In this document: in pieces, positions 19,831-33,586 of the stretch | How the letters are laid out: each line of letters begins with the position of its first letter | Position numbering within the stretch: the first letter of the stretch is position 1 | Origin: Pseudomonadota bacterium | GTDB lineage: Bacteria > Pseudomonadota > Gammaproteobacteria > Burkholderiales > Casimicrobiaceae | DNA length: 52,972 nucleotides | Reading direction: 5' to 3' | Assembly (NCBI GenBank): GCA_009786025.1 | Contig: WQUA01000006.1 | Coordinates: 1 to 52,972, forward strand | Program-made: the position numbers and the translations under genes | Notes under the pieces: generated by a model | What the model saw: only the letters and a program-made list of their open reading frames with translations | Database searches by the model: none | What the model was told of the DNA's origin: nothing

Positions 19831-19871
19831 GCCCCCGTGAGCGGGGGCGCCTGGGTGGGATTACCCAGGAA
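19831..19871. repeat. Two tandem hairpins after the molybdoenzyme operon
   Basis: GCCCCCG-TGAG-CGGGGGC at 19831-19848 and CCTGGGT-GGGAT-TACCCAGG at 19850-19871. No T run follows on either strand; they may act as RNA-stabilising or Rho-dependent 3' structures (inference). Confidence 0.5.
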
Positions 19872-19964
19872 CCAGAAAATCTTTATCTCCAGCGTCGCCA
19901 CCAGCAGATGACAGCGGAGATTTACCCCCTTGAAGGATCGTTCCGCGCTTTTTTGCAGAGCTCC

Positions 19965-20231
19965 TCACGTTTTCATCCGCACAATCGCCTCGTATTCTTT
20001 CACAACGCTCCCTGGTTTGACCAGCACTTCGACCACAACGCCAGCGTAAGGCGACGGAATGTCAAGCGACACTTTGTCTGTTTCAACCACGATCAGAGTA
20101 TCGTCGTGCGCCACGGTATCGCCGACCGCAACGTTAACGCTACTGACCAGCAATTCGCCGGTCGCACAATTGCCGCAGGTTTCCCAACAGGCGGGAGCTT
20201 TGGGAATACAGATTTCTTTCAACACAGACAT
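19965..20231 (-). CDS. Free-standing lipoyl/biotinyl-type domain with a four-cysteine N-terminus
   Basis: 88 residues, a single lipoyl domain. The lipoylation site is Lys53 in VVETDKVSLDIPSPYAG, the motif of 2-oxo acid dehydrogenase E2 proteins, and VLVKPGSVVKEYEAI is the usual closing half. The first strand is unusual: CIPKAPACWETCGNCATGE carries Cys8, 15, 19 and 22 (C-x6-C-x3-C-x2-C) where E2 domains have no cysteines. No catalytic domain is attached and no E1/E2/E3 gene is nearby. It is divergent from aceB. The function is unknown; it could be a carrier for an assembly partner elsewhere. Confidence 0.75.
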   Translation of the reverse strand: MSVLKEICIPKAPACWETCGNCATGELLVSSVNVAVGDTVAHDDTLIVVETDKVSLDIPSPYAGVVVEVLVKPGSVVKEYEAIVRMKT

Positions 20232-20596
20232 TTCAAAACTTTCTTTTCTGCCACTATACCTGATCCTTCTTCTCCCTTGCCCCGCGCGGAATGACGAAGG
20301 GTTGACTCCTGATCCTTGGTTGCCGATGCCTGGCCATTACGTCGCCATGCCGATTGACTCTTTTTTCAACGGGGTTTTTTCTTTGCGCTATTTGCTTTAT
20401 GATAGTTCTCCGAGGTTGGCATATCCTTGACTGCCGTTGCCTCGACTCCCCACAAGGGATGCCCTCTGTCACGCGACCCTGCGTCATTCGGCGGGAACCG
20501 GGTTTATCATCTTGGACCTTGGCCCGACCCGTTTTGTCTGGAACTTTTGTTGCGTTCGCGCGTCGCGGCCGCTTGGCTTACTTAAGGAAAGAAACT
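20232..20596. other. Gap between the lipoyl-domain gene and aceB
   Basis: 365 bp with no convincing gene. It must hold the promoters of two divergent genes. A TATGAT (20397-20402) is a possible -10 for aceB but has no good -35 at 16-18 bases. Fragments of the CTGA-type repeat (GACTCCTGATCC near 20304) occur. Confidence 0.4.
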
Positions 20597-22192
20597 ATGT
20601 CGCACGATACAGGCTTGATTTTGGCTGCGCCCATTCGGAGCGTGGCCGAGAAAGAAGTTTTAACCGAAGACGCTTTGGCGTTTTTGAGTGAGTTGGTTAA
20701 GCGTTTCGCGCCGACGCGCGACGCGCTGCTGGCGGAACGGCGTGTCTGGCAGGCGAAGATCGACGCTGGCGCGCTGCCGGACTTTCTGCCGGAAACTGCG
20801 TCCATCCGCAACGGTGACTGGAAAATCCGTGGCGTTCCCGACGATTTGATGGATCGCCGCGTCGAGATCACCGGCCCAGTGGATCGCAAGATGGTGATCA
20901 ATGCGCTGAACGCCAATGTCAAGGTCTTTATGGCCGACTTCGAGGACTCGCTGGCGCCCGCCTGGGACAAGGTGATGGAGGGTCAGATGAATCTGCGTGA
21001 CGCCGTCAACGGCACCATCACTTACACCGATCCGCAGAGCGGAAAGCATTACTCGCTGAAAGAGAAACCAGCCGTGCTGATGTGCCGGGTGCGCGGTTTA
21101 CATCTGCCGGAAAAACATGTGTTGTGGCAGGGCGCGCCGATCCCGGGTGGGTTGTTCGATTTCGCGCTGTACTTTCATCACAACCACCGCCGACTTCTCG
21201 ACAAGGGCAGCGGGCCGTATTTTTATCTGCCGAAGACGCAGACGTACAAGGAAGCGGCCTGGTGGAATGACATTTTCTGTTTCACCGAAGACCGCTACGG
21301 TTTACCACGCGGTTCGATCAAGGCCACGGCGCTGATCGAAACGCTGTCCGCCGTGTTCCAGATGGACGAAATTCTCTATCACCTGCGCGATCATCTTGTC
21401 GGACTGAACTGCGGTCGCTGGGATTATATTTTCAGCTACATCAAAACGCTGAAAAATCATCCCGACCGCGTGCTGCCCGACCGACAGGTCGTCACGATGG
21501 AAAAGCCGTTCCTCAGCGCTTATTCAAAACTGTTGATCAAAACCTGTCACCGTCGCGGCGCTTTTGCGATGGGCGGAATGGCGGCGTACATTCCGAGCAA
21601 GGATGCCGAACGTAACGCCTGGGTCAATGACAAAGTGCGCGCCGACAAAGAGCGGGAGGCCGGCAACGGCCATGACGGTACCTGGATCGCGCACCCCGGC
21701 TTGGCTGATGTCGTCATGCCGGTGTTCGACCGCGTCTTTGGCGCGCGCCGCAACCAGTTGGATGTGTTGCGCGAAAACGATCCACCAACCACCGCTGCCG
21801 AACTGTTGGAACCCTGCCCCGGCAATCGCACCGATGCTGGAATGCGCGCCAACATCCGGGTCGCGTTACAATATCTCGAAGCATGGATTTCCGGCACTGG
21901 CTGTGTGCCGATTTACGGCCTGATGGAAGATGCCGCCACCGCCGAGATTTCGCGCACCTCGATCTGGCAGTGGATTCGCCATCGCAAAACGCTCGATAAC
22001 GGTGAGCAGGTAACGCCGGCGTTATTCGAAAAGATGTTGGCGGAAGAAACGGCGGTAGTTCGCCGGGAACTGGGAGACGATCGTTTCTGTGCTGGCCGCT
22101 TCACCGATGCTGCTGCTTTGCTGCATCGTATCACCACGCAGGACGAATTGGTCGATTTCCTGACGTTACCCGGTTATGAACTTTTGGCTTGA
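20597..22192 (+). CDS. aceB: Malate synthase A
   Basis: Condenses glyoxylate and acetyl-CoA to malate in the glyoxylate bypass. 531 residues, the length of AceB-type enzymes. Start ATG 20597 is preceded by AAGGAAAG. Motifs are VFMADFEDSLAPAWDKVMEGQMNL (Asp/Glu ligands region), PRGSIKATALIETLSAVFQMDEIL with the catalytic Arg-Glu region, CGRWDYIFSYIK, AFAMGGMAAYIPSKD and TWIAHPGLADV. It is followed 38 bp later by isocitrate lyase, so the two bypass enzymes are probably co-transcribed. Confidence 0.97.
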   Translation: MSHDTGLILAAPIRSVAEKEVLTEDALAFLSELVKRFAPTRDALLAERRVWQAKIDAGALPDFLPETASIRNGDWKIRGVPDDLMDRRVEITGPVDRKMVINALNANVKVFMADFEDSLAPAWDKVMEGQMNLRDAVNGTITYTDPQSGKHYSLKEKPAVLMCRVRGLHLPEKHVLWQGAPIPGGLFDFALYFHHNHRRLLDKGSGPYFYLPKTQTYKEAAWWNDIFCFTEDRYGLPRGSIKATALIETLSAVFQMDEILYHLRDHLVGLNCGRWDYIFSYIKTLKNHPDRVLPDRQVVTMEKPFLSAYSKLLIKTCHRRGAFAMGGMAAYIPSKDAERNAWVNDKVRADKEREAGNGHDGTWIAHPGLADVVMPVFDRVFGARRNQLDVLRENDPPTTAAELLEPCPGNRTDAGMRANIRVALQYLEAWISGTGCVPIYGLMEDAATAEISRTSIWQWIRHRKTLDNGEQVTPALFEKMLAEETAVVRRELGDDRFCAGRFTDAAALLHRITTQDELVDFLTLPGYELLA

Positions 22193-22230
22193 TTTTTTAA
22201 TTTTGCTTTTTTAACAATAGGAGCTTCAAA

Positions 22231-23538
22231 ATGTCGTTGTCCCGTAATGAACAAATCAAGGAACTGGAAAAAAGCTGGCAACAGCCGCGCTGGAAAGGCA
22301 TCACCCGCCCCTACAGCGCCGCCGACGTTGTCGCGCTGCGTGGTTCAGTCGTCCCTGAATGCACCTTGGCGCGCCGGGCCGCCGATAAACTGTGGGGGCT
22401 GATCAACGGCAGCGCCAAAAAGGGCTACGTCAACTGCCTCGGCGCACTGACCGGCGGGCAGGCATTGCAACAAGCCAAAGCCGGCGTTGAAGCCATTTAT
22501 CTCTCCGGTTGGCAAGTCGCCGCCGACGCCAACCTCGCCAGCTCGATGTACCCGGATCAATCGCTGTATCCGGCCAACTCAGTGCCAGCAGTCGTCCAGC
22601 GCATCAACAACTCCTTCCGTCGTGCCGACCAGATTCAATGGGCGAACGGCATCGGCCCCGGCGATAAAGGCTATATCGACTACTTCCTGCCGATCGTTGC
22701 CGACGCTGAAGCCGGTTTCGGCGGGGTGCTGAACGCGTTTGAACTGATGAAGGGAATGATTGAAGCGGGCGCCGGCGGCGTTCACTTTGAAGATCAACTT
22801 GCCTCGGTCAAGAAGTGCGGACACATGGGCGGTAAAGTGCTGGTGCCAACGCAGGAAGCCGTGCAGAAACTGGTTGCCGCGCGGCTGGCCGCTGACGTGA
22901 TGGGTGTGCCAACGCTGGTGATCGCGCGCACCGACGCCGATGCCGCCGATCTGCTGACCTCGGATTGCGATGCCAACGACAAGCCGTTTATCACTGGCGA
23001 GCGTACCCCGGAAGGTTTCTACCGTACCCGCGCTGGTGTTGAGCAGGCCATCAGCCGCGGCTTGGCCTATGCCGCTTACGCCGACATGATCTGGTGCGAA
23101 ACCTCAACGCCCGACCTGAAGGCCGCGAAGCATTTCGCCGACGCGATCCACGCCAAGTTTCCCGGCAAACTGCTGGCGTACAACTGCTCGCCGTCGTTCA
23201 ACTGGAAGAAGAATCTGGACGATGCCACCATCGCCAAGTTCCAGGACGAATTGTCGAAGATGGGTTACAAGTATCAATTCATCACCCTCGCCGGCATCCA
23301 CAGCATGTGGTACAACATGTTCGATTTGGCTCATGCCTACGCGCAAGGGAACGGCATGAAACACTACGTCGAAAAAGTGCAGCAACCGGAATTTGCTTCC
23401 GCTGGTCGGGGTTACACCTTCGTTGCGCACCAGCAGGAAGTCGGCACCGGTTATTTCGATAAAGTCACCACCGTGATTCAGGGTGGCGCCTCGTCGGTGA
23501 CCGCACTGACCGGCTCGACCGAAGAAGCGCAATTCTAA
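22231..23538 (+). CDS. aceA: Isocitrate lyase
   Basis: Splits isocitrate to succinate and glyoxylate. 435 residues, as in E. coli. The catalytic signature KKCGHMGGK has the active Cys at residue 196; [61 protein letters not shown] and [15 protein letters not shown] are typical. Start ATG 22231 has AATAGGAGC upstream. Ends with [12 protein letters not shown], the family C-terminus. The aceK kinase/phosphatase gene follows after about 200 bp that include a GC-rich palindrome. Confidence 0.98.
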   Translation: MSLSRNEQIKELEKSWQQPRWKGITRPYSAADVVALRGSVVPECTLARRAADKLWGLINGSAKKGYVNCLGALTGGQALQQAKAGVEAIYLSGWQVAADANLASSMYPDQSLYPANSVPAVVQRINNSFRRADQIQWANGIGPGDKGYIDYFLPIVADAEAGFGGVLNAFELMKGMIEAGAGGVHFEDQLASVKKCGHMGGKVLVPTQEAVQKLVAARLAADVMGVPTLVIARTDADAADLLTSDCDANDKPFITGERTPEGFYRTRAGVEQAISRGLAYAAYADMIWCETSTPDLKAAKHFADAIHAKFPGKLLAYNCSPSFNWKKNLDDATIAKFQDELSKMGYKYQFITLAGIHSMWYNMFDLAHAYAQGNGMKHYVEKVQQPEFASAGRGYTFVAHQQEVGTGYFDKVTTVIQGGASSVTALTGSTEEAQF

Positions 23539-23564
23539 TCTGCCTTTTCTTCCCCCCTCTCTCA

Positions 23565-23584
23565 CCCTCCCCTTCAAGGGGAGG
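23565..23584. repeat. Intergenic copy of the CCCTCCCC palindrome
   Basis: CCCTCCCCTT-C-AAGGGGAG followed by GATGGGATAGGGATGGG, between aceA and aceK. This is the first half of the element found in gcvT, here outside genes. Confidence 0.7.
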
Positions 23585-23736
23585 ATGGGATAGGGATGGG
23601 TTTCCCCGCAAAGCCTTTTCCTCTCCCGTCAGAAGGAATAAGCCGCATAACTTACGCGTTTTTTCTCTGCTCCTTTTACGTTCTTTGCGGTTAAAATAAA
23701 AGTTTGCTTCCTAACAACCGCTCTCTGATCGCAAAC

Positions 23737-25515
23737 ATGGAATCTGCCGCCGTCCTGTCTTCCGGCGCCACCGCCTTGTCTTCCGGCGGCGCTGCGGCCG
23801 CCGACATGGAGACGCTGGTTGCGCACACCATTCTGCAAGGTTTCGACGCTCAATACGGCCGTTTTCTCGAAATCACCGCCGGCGCTCAACGCCGCTTCGA
23901 AAACGCCGACTGGCCATCCGTCCAGATCGCGATGCGACAACGGATTCATTTGTACGACCACCATGTCGGCCTGTCGGCTGAATTGATCCGACGGATGGCC
24001 GGCGACAGATGTCACGATGCCGTCTTTCTGGCGCGTGTCAAGGAACATTACACCACCTTGCTGCCGAATTACCCGCGCTTCGAAATCGCCGAGAGTTATT
24101 TCAATTCGGTTTATTGCCGTCTGTTTGAGCATCGCGATCTGGCGCAAGACAAGATGTTCGTGTTCAGCTCGCAGCCTGAGTACCGTCGCCGCGATTTGCC
24201 GCGACCGATTTCCATCAACTTCCCGCTGGCAGCGGGCGTTGAAGAGCGCATCCGGGTCATTTTGCGCAACTCGCCGTTGCGCCTGCCCTGGGAGAATCTG
24301 CCGCGCGACATCGCCGATATTGCCGACGTTCTCAACCGCCGCTTTGGCCAGGACGCGCTGAAAAGCGGCGTCCTTGAAATTTATAATGAGGTGTTCTACC
24401 GCAATAAGTCCGCCTGGATCGTCGGCAAACTGCGTCTCTCTGACGGCATCATGTACCCTTTCTTGCTGCCGATCAGCCGCAGCGATTCCGGCGAACTGTA
24501 TGTCGATGCCTGTCTCACCGAATTTAGCGACGCCAGTATCGTCTTCAGCTTCAATCGCGCTTACTTCATGGTCTATGCGCCATTGCCCGCCGCCACCGTC
24601 GAATGGCTGCGCGAACTTCTGCCACATAAAACCACCGCCGAGTTGTACACGGCAATTGGTTGCCAGAAGCACGCCAAGACGGAGTATTATCGTGAATACC
24701 TGCGCCATCTGGAACAGACGACGGACAAGTTCACCATCGCCCCAGGTACGCGCGGCATGGTGATGCTGGTGTTCACGTTACCATCGTACGATGCCGTGTT
24801 CAAGGTGATCAAAGACCGCTTCGCGCCGCAAAAAAACGTTGATGCCGACCGTGTGCGCGCCTGTTATCAGCTTGTCAAGGAACACGATCGCGTCGGTCGT
24901 ATGGCCGACACCCAGGAGTACGAAAACTTTGCGCTCGAAAAAAATCGCGTCGACGACGAGTTGATGGCTGAACTGCAACGCGAAATTCCGGAAAAACTTG
25001 ACGATCTGGGTGATCGCATTTTAATCCGCCATCTTTATCTCGAGCAGCGGATGATCCCACTCAACCTTTACCTCGATCAGGTCGATGAAACTGCACGCGC
25101 TGAAATCATTGACGATTACGGCGTCGCTATCCGCCAACTGGCGAGCGCCAATATTTTCCCGGGCGACATGTTGCTTAAAAATTTCGGTGTTACCAAAAAC
25201 AACCGGGTCGTATTTTACGACTACGACGAAATTCGCTACATGACCGAGATGAACTTTCGTGCGATTCCGCCACCGCGTTACCCCGAAGATGAGCTCGCCG
25301 GCGAGCCGTGGTACAGCGTCGCCGAAAATGATGTGTTTCCCGAAGAATTTCGCCAGTTTCTTTTCAACGACGACACATTACGGAAAGCGTTCGAAAAACA
25401 CCACGAAGACATCTTTCACCCCGAATACTGGAAGCGTTTGCAGCAACGCATCCGTGAAGGCGTAATCGAGGATTTCTTTGCCTACCGGCGAACGCAGCGG
25501 TTTCGACAGAGATAA
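23737..25515 (+). CDS. aceK: Isocitrate dehydrogenase kinase/phosphatase
   Basis: Phosphorylates and dephosphorylates isocitrate dehydrogenase, and so sets the split between the TCA cycle and the glyoxylate bypass. About 592 residues. Recognisable stretches are [52 protein letters not shown] (nucleotide-binding lysine region), [37 protein letters not shown] and [19 protein letters not shown]. The start is uncertain: ATG 23737 gives a Ser/Ala-rich leader ([16 protein letters not shown]), while ATG 23806 starts at the conserved METLVAHTI. Neither has a clear ribosome binding site. Confidence 0.95.
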   Translation: MESAAVLSSGATALSSGGAAAADMETLVAHTILQGFDAQYGRFLEITAGAQRRFENADWPSVQIAMRQRIHLYDHHVGLSAELIRRMAGDRCHDAVFLARVKEHYTTLLPNYPRFEIAESYFNSVYCRLFEHRDLAQDKMFVFSSQPEYRRRDLPRPISINFPLAAGVEERIRVILRNSPLRLPWENLPRDIADIADVLNRRFGQDALKSGVLEIYNEVFYRNKSAWIVGKLRLSDGIMYPFLLPISRSDSGELYVDACLTEFSDASIVFSFNRAYFMVYAPLPAATVEWLRELLPHKTTAELYTAIGCQKHAKTEYYREYLRHLEQTTDKFTIAPGTRGMVMLVFTLPSYDAVFKVIKDRFAPQKNVDADRVRACYQLVKEHDRVGRMADTQEYENFALEKNRVDDELMAELQREIPEKLDDLGDRILIRHLYLEQRMIPLNLYLDQVDETARAEIIDDYGVAIRQLASANIFPGDMLLKNFGVTKNNRVVFYDYDEIRYMTEMNFRAIPPPRYPEDELAGEPWYSVAENDVFPEEFRQFLFNDDTLRKAFEKHHEDIFHPEYWKRLQQRIREGVIEDFFAYRRTQRFRQR

Positions 25516-25549
25516 ACCCGTTTTTTAACCACGAAAAACACGAACTGCA

Positions 25550-25570
25550 GGGCGGGTTTCAAACCCGCCC
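25550..25570. repeat. GGGCGGGTTT palindrome, copy 1
   Basis: GGGCGGGTTT and its reverse complement around one central base. A diverged copy is at 25893-25913. Confidence 0.65.
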
Positions 25571-25681
25571 TTTCCCCTTTTGTTTCACGCGAAGACGCGA
25601 AGAACGCGAACCCCCCCTTCAAAAGGGATGGCACGGGAGGAGATAGGGTCGTCAGGGATCAGAGGACAGATATCAAAAATG

Positions 25682-25766
25682 CGTCATTGCGAGGGACGAA
25701 GTGACGAAGCATTCCAGAAAATGTGTGCTTCGGAAAACACTGGATTGCTTCGCTCGCAATAACGAG
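25682..25766. repeat. MITE-like inverted repeat
   Basis: Left arm CGTCATTGCGAGGGACGAAG, right arm (reversed) CGTTATTGCGAGCGAAGCAA, about 85 bp with a short AT-rich centre. The phrase GTCATTGCGAG...GAAGCAATCC is known as an intergenic repeat in several bacterial groups. Confidence 0.65.
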
Positions 25767-25828
25767 TTCTTCGCGCCTTCGCGTGAAGTCATTCCCGGAT
25801 GGCGCTTCGCTTCTCCGGGCTTGCTTCA

Positions 25829-25868
25829 AACCCCCGTCGCCTTCGGCGGCACCCCTTTGGAAAGGGGC
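25829..25868. repeat. Hairpin repeat (inverted copy of 15132-15178 type)
   Basis: CAAACCCCCGTCGCCTTCGG then CGGCACCCCTTTGG. Read on the reverse strand it has the same order as the copies near 12128 and 15132. Its last part forms the stem of the terminator at 25852-25875. Confidence 0.55.
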
Positions 25869-25875
25869 TTTTTTC
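25852..25875 (+). terminator. Rho-independent terminator downstream of aceK
   Basis: CCCCTT-TGGA-AAGGGG followed by CTTTTTTC. It lies 340 bp after aceK; the T run is on the plus strand only. Confidence 0.65.
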
Positions 25876-25892
25876 TTCGCGAGCAATAAAAA

Positions 25893-25913
25893 GGGCTGGT
25901 TTGAAACCCGCCC
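25893..25913. repeat. GGGCGGGTTT palindrome, copy 2 (diverged)
   Basis: GGGCTGGTTT-G-AAACCCGCCC, one mismatch in the stem relative to 25550-25570. Confidence 0.6.
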
Positions 25914-25995
25914 CTGCATTTCTATGTCTCCGCGTGAGAATTTCTTTGCGGGTTAATAACCGAGACCGTGCTTCGCTTGTCCAGACGGCCTCTGA

Positions 25996-26427
25996 TTACC
26001 GTACTTCGGCGCGATTTTTGTACTTGCGCAGAACTTCCATTTGCGCCATCACTGCCGCCAGTTCGGCTTCAGCGCGAGCGAGGTCTTCTTTCGACGATTG
26101 GTTCGCCATCGCTTCTTCAGCTTTCTTTTTCGCTTCCATTGCCGCTTTTTCGTCGAGGTCTTTGGCGCGGATCGCGGTATCGGCGAGTACCGTCACCAAG
26201 CTCGGCTGTACTTCCAGAAATCCGCCTTGCACAAAGATCACTTCTTCCTGCTCTTTGCCGGGCAGCTTGAGCCGTACGGCGCCGGGTTTGATCTGTGTGA
26301 GAAGCGGCGTGTGACGTGGATAAATGCCGAGTTCGCCGCAGATTCCCGGTAAGGCGACGAATTCAGCCTGGCCAGAGAAAATCAATTCTTCGGCGCTGAC
26401 AACATCGACACGCAAAGTGAGGCTCAT
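25996..26427 (-). CDS. atpC: ATP synthase epsilon subunit
   Basis: Central-stalk subunit that couples rotation and inhibits ATP hydrolysis. 143 residues with an N-terminal beta-sandwich ([41 protein letters not shown] pattern, written here with a break) and a C-terminal helical hairpin ([19 protein letters not shown] ... [15 protein letters not shown]). It is the last gene of the operon, nine bases after atpD, and converges with aceK. Confidence 0.96.
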   Translation of the reverse strand: MSLTLRVDVVSAEELIFSGQAEFVALPGICGELGIYPRHTPLLTQIKPGAVRLKLPGKEQEEVIFVQGGFLEVQPSLVTVLADTAIRAKDLDEKAAMEAKKKAEEAMANQSSKEDLARAEAELAAVMAQMEVLRKYKNRAEVR

Positions 26428-26436
26428 AACACTTCC

Positions 26437-28759
<2,323 letters not shown>

Positions 28760-28795
28760 TGTGTTCGCCTTCGTCCGTCCGTCTCAATGCCGCGT

Positions 28796-30337
28796 TTAGT
28801 ACGTGCCGGTTTTCTTGAAATCTTCCAGCGCTGTCGTCAACGCTTTTTCGTCGTCGCCGCTCAACTCTTTCTTGTCCTCGATACGGTTCATCAGTTCGCC
28901 GTACTTGCTCTTCATAAACTGCCGCATCGCGCTTTCAAAAATCAGCGCCCGTTCGACCGGCACATCGTCGAGGTATCCTTTTTCGACGGCAAACAGCGTC
29001 AGCGCCATTTCAAAAACCTGCAACGGCTCGTACTGCGGCTGCTTCATCAGTTCGGTCACCATGCGCCCGCGATCCAATTGCTTGCGGGTCGCGTCGTCGA
29101 GGTCGGACGCGAATTGCGCAAACGCCGCCAACTCGCGGTACTGCGCCAGTGCCAGACGCACGCCGCCGCCGAGTTTCTTGATGACTTTGGTTTGCGCTGC
29201 GCCGCCGACCCGCGACACTGAAATACCGGCGTTAATCGCCGGACGAATACCAGCATTGAACAGGTCGGTTTCCAAAAAGATTTGGCCATCAGTAATCGAG
29301 ATCACGTTGGTCGGCACGAACGCGGTCACGTCGCCGGCCTGTGTTTCAATGATCGGCAGCGCCGTCAATGAGCCGGTCTTGCCTTTGACCGCGCCTTTGG
29401 TGAATTGCTCCACGTAATCGGGATTGACACGCGCAGCGCGTTCGAGCAAGCGCGAGTGCAAATAAAACACGTCGCCCGGATACGCTTCACGCCCTGGCGG
29501 GCGGCGCAACAACAGCGATACTTGTCGGTACGCCCACGCCTGTTTGGTCAGGTCGTCGTAAATGATCAGCGCATCCTGCCCGCGATCGCGGAAGTATTCG
29601 CCCATCGTGCAGCCCGAATAGGGTGCAATGTACTGCATCGCCGCCGAGTCGGATGCCGACGCGGCAACCACGATGGTGTATTCCATCGCGCCGTGTTCTT
29701 CCAGCTTGCGAATCACGCTCTTGATCGACGATGCTTTCTGGCCGATTGCGACGTAAATACAGATCAGGTCTTTGCCTTTCTGGTTGATGATGGTATCGAC
29801 CGCCACCGCCGTCTTGCCGGTCTGACGGTCGCCGATGATCAATTCGCGTTGCCCGCGACCGATCGGCACCATCGAGTCAATCGACTTCAGCCCGGTCTGC
29901 ACCGGCTGCGACACCGATTGCCGCGCGATCACGCCGGGCGCGACTTTTTCGATCACGTCGGTCATCTTGGCGTTGATCGGCCCTTTGCCGTCAATCGGCT
30001 GACCCAGCGAATTCACAACGCGCCCGATCAACTCCGGCCCGACCGGCACTTCCAGAATGCGCCCTGTACATTTGACGGTGTCGCCTTCGGAAATGTGTTC
30101 GTATTCACCGAGCACCACGGCGCCGACCGAGTCGCGCTCGAGGTTCAGCGCCAGACCGAAGGCGTTACCGGGAAATTCCAGCATTTCGCCTTGCATCGCG
30201 TCCGACAATCCGTGAATACGGCAGATGCCGTCAGTCACGGAAATCACGGTTCCCTGTGTCTTGATCTCGGCACGGGTGTCGAGATTCTGGATCTTGTTTT
30301 TAATCAGTTCGCTGATTTCAGAAGGATTCAACTGCAT
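28796..30337 (-). CDS. atpA: ATP synthase alpha subunit
   Basis: Non-catalytic nucleotide-binding subunit of F1. 513 residues, the same as E. coli. The N-terminus [19 protein letters not shown], the P-loop [45 protein letters not shown] and [22 protein letters not shown] are all standard, and the subunit-interface arginine lies in [17 protein letters not shown]. Follows atpH by 45 bp. Confidence 0.98.
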   Translation of the reverse strand: MQLNPSEISELIKNKIQNLDTRAEIKTQGTVISVTDGICRIHGLSDAMQGEMLEFPGNAFGLALNLERDSVGAVVLGEYEHISEGDTVKCTGRILEVPVGPELIGRVVNSLGQPIDGKGPINAKMTDVIEKVAPGVIARQSVSQPVQTGLKSIDSMVPIGRGQRELIIGDRQTGKTAVAVDTIINQKGKDLICIYVAIGQKASSIKSVIRKLEEHGAMEYTIVVAASASDSAAMQYIAPYSGCTMGEYFRDRGQDALIIYDDLTKQAWAYRQVSLLLRRPPGREAYPGDVFYLHSRLLERAARVNPDYVEQFTKGAVKGKTGSLTALPIIETQAGDVTAFVPTNVISITDGQIFLETDLFNAGIRPAINAGISVSRVGGAAQTKVIKKLGGGVRLALAQYRELAAFAQFASDLDDATRKQLDRGRMVTELMKQPQYEPLQVFEMALTLFAVEKGYLDDVPVERALIFESAMRQFMKSKYGELMNRIEDKKELSGDDEKALTTALEDFKKTGTY

Positions 30338-30382
30338 GGTGTCCTCATCATGCCCTCAGGGGCATCGCTTTCATTCAAAAAG

Positions 30383-30919
30383 TCAGGCATGTAACTCGCG
30401 CGCCATCACCGCCAACCGGCCTTGCACAGAAGCATCTATCACCGTGTCGCCAACCGTGATCCGCGTACCGCCAATCAGCGCCGGATTGACGGAAATCTGC
30501 GCGTCCACCTTCCTGCCGGTATGCTTCGCCAACGCCGCCCGTATTTCGTTTTCCTGCGTTGCATCAAGCGGCAACGCCGTTTCAATGGTCGCCTCGACCG
30601 TGCCTTCCGCCGCTTCCTTGCGCTGCAAAAACAAGGTTTCGATTTCCGCCATCAGCCCGATCCGACCAGCGCGCAACAGCACTTCCGCCAGGCGCTTTCC
30701 GCCGGCATCAAGCGCGTCGCCGCACACTTCGGCAAACATTTTCATCTTGGCGGCAACGTCTGTTTTCGGATTGTTGAGCAATTCGCGCACCTTCGGCGCT
30801 TCGCTTACTGCCCGCAACAACGCCAGCGCCGACTGCCAGTGCGGCAGCCTTTTTTCCTCAGCCGCCAACGCAAACACCGCTTCGGCGTAGGGGCGGGCAA
30901 CGGTCAATCGTTCAGCCAT
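30383..30919 (-). CDS. atpH: ATP synthase delta subunit
   Basis: Peripheral-stalk subunit that ties F1 to the b dimer. 178 residues: N-terminal helical bundle starting AERLTVARPYAEAVFALA and C-terminal GRKVDAQISVNPALIGGTRITVGDTVIDASVQGRL, the conserved delta signature. Ends with AVMARELHA. Nine bases separate it from atpF. Confidence 0.95.
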   Translation of the reverse strand: MAERLTVARPYAEAVFALAAEEKRLPHWQSALALLRAVSEAPKVRELLNNPKTDVAAKMKMFAEVCGDALDAGGKRLAEVLLRAGRIGLMAEIETLFLQRKEAAEGTVEATIETALPLDATQENEIRAALAKHTGRKVDAQISVNPALIGGTRITVGDTVIDASVQGRLAVMARELHA

Positions 30920-30928
30920 GGCAGCGCC

Positions 30929-31399
30929 TTACAGTTCCTGTTTCAGCGCCGACAACAAGTCAGCGTGCGCTTTCGCGTCAACTTCGCGCTGCAAAATTTT
31001 CGCCGCGCCGGCCACCGCCAAATCTGCCACCTGGTGGCGCAAAGCTTCGCGCGCCCGCGAAACTTCCTGATCGACCTCGGCGCGCGCCGCGACCATGATG
31101 CGCTCGGCTTCGTCTTGCGCACTGGCCTTGGCCTGATCCAGCATTTCGGCCTTCAGCTTTTCGCCTTGCGCGATGATCTCGGCGGCTTTCCCCTTGGCTT
31201 CGCGCAGCAAGTCGGCGGAACGCTTGGCGGCCAATTCCAGATCGTGCTTGCCACGTTCAGCAGCCGCCAGCCCGTCGGCAATTTGCTGCTTGCGCGCTTC
31301 CAGCGCACGGATGACCGGCGGCCAGATAAACCGCATGCAGAACCACACGAACAAGGCGAACATGATCGTCTGGCCGAGTAGGGTCGCATTGATATTCAT
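30929..31399 (-). CDS. atpF: ATP synthase b subunit
   Basis: Stator subunit. 156 residues with one N-terminal membrane helix ([21 protein letters not shown]) followed by [31 protein letters not shown] and a long charged coiled coil to the end ([19 protein letters not shown]). Length and layout match E. coli b (156). It lies between atpE and atpH. Confidence 0.96.
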   Translation of the reverse strand: MNINATLLGQTIMFALFVWFCMRFIWPPVIRALEARKQQIADGLAAAERGKHDLELAAKRSADLLREAKGKAAEIIAQGEKLKAEMLDQAKASAQDEAERIMVAARAEVDQEVSRAREALRHQVADLAVAGAAKILQREVDAKAHADLLSALKQEL

Positions 31400-31453
31400 G
31401 CAAAAACCTTTTCTCTCATGGTGAGAATGACAATACGCGACGGTGCGCCGACG

Positions 31454-31717
<264 letters not shown>

Positions 31718-31742
31718 TTAAAAAATCAAAAATGCATTCGGG

Positions 31743-32974
<1,232 letters not shown>

Positions 32975-33379
32975 GATGCGCCCCTGACCCCATTACATCG
33001 CCCGACTCAGATGAGCGCAGCGATAATAACAAGAGGTCTGTTCGTTGTGAGCGGTCATGGCGCGTATTGATCTGCAATATCCCTGCTTTTGTCCGCCCGT
33101 CTTTTCCAACAGGCTTACTCAAATAATCGCGGAATTGTAAGGGCTTTTATGGCGTCCCGCAACAGTTTTGACGCGTTACAAAAAAGAAAGGTCTATTTCG
33201 GCGAGCGCAATGCGCTTGGTATTCCCAACCCTTGTGTCTCGCGCAAAAATCACCCGTTTACCCATAACATCAAAAGGGTTTTCGCCGCTATGCGCAACCT
33301 CTTGCCCGGCTCAATGAGCGAAGGTGTATTCGTAGGTAGAAATCATGGGGACATCGGTAAAACGATCTTCGCCGTACCC
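32975..33379. other. Gap upstream of the ATP synthase operon
   Basis: About 400 bp without a gene I can support; the open frames here have no family resemblance. It should hold the atp promoter. A TATTAT near 33028 (minus strand) is a possible -10, without a good -35. Confidence 0.35.
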
Positions 33380-33586
33380 CTATTGGATGAACGAGACGGA
33401 ATCATAAATTTTGTCCTCATAAGTCGCCCGCACGTGGCGAGGATCAGCGCCCGTGTGCTTTATTCTCAAACGATTTAATAGGAAATTATCAGGATTGGAA
33501 ACGGCTTCTATTTCGATGACGCGACTCAACTCATCATATTGAAAAACTTCGACCCTCTGGTCTGTCCGCCTGTGGTTTTTATTCAA
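33380..33586 (-). CDS. Short unrecognised open frame, possibly a gene remnant
   Basis: From TTG 33586 it encodes 68 residues containing QRVEVFQYDELSRVIEIEAV, NPDNFLLNRLRIKHTGADP and YEDKIYDSVSFIQ, which read like ordinary protein. The frame continues upstream without a stop until the TGA that ends the YccM-like gene, so it is also the in-frame region after that stop. I do not recognise it; it may be the tail of a lost gene. Confidence 0.3.
   Translation of the reverse strand: MNKNHRRTDQRVEVFQYDELSRVIEIEAVSNPDNFLLNRLRIKHTGADPRHVRATYEDKIYDSVSFIQ

Larger units (their letters stand above)
25516..25995. other. Repeat-rich 480-bp gap between aceK and atpC
   Basis: No gene is supported. It holds, in order: a GGGCGGGTTT palindrome, a TTTCACGCGAAGACGCGAAG phrase, a CTGA-type fragment, a long inverted repeat (25682-25766), a hairpin plus terminator (25829-25875), and a second diverged GGGCGGGTTT palindrome. 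aceK and atpC converge here. Confidence 0.6.

Noticed and set aside
25550-25913. CRISPR-like array between aceK and atpC
   Set aside because: The repeats differ from one another, are not evenly spaced, and no cas genes are present.
33089-33478. Plus-strand frame of 129 codons upstream of the atp operon
   Set aside because: No recognisable domain, it overlaps a more protein-like frame on the minus strand, and codon use looks random.
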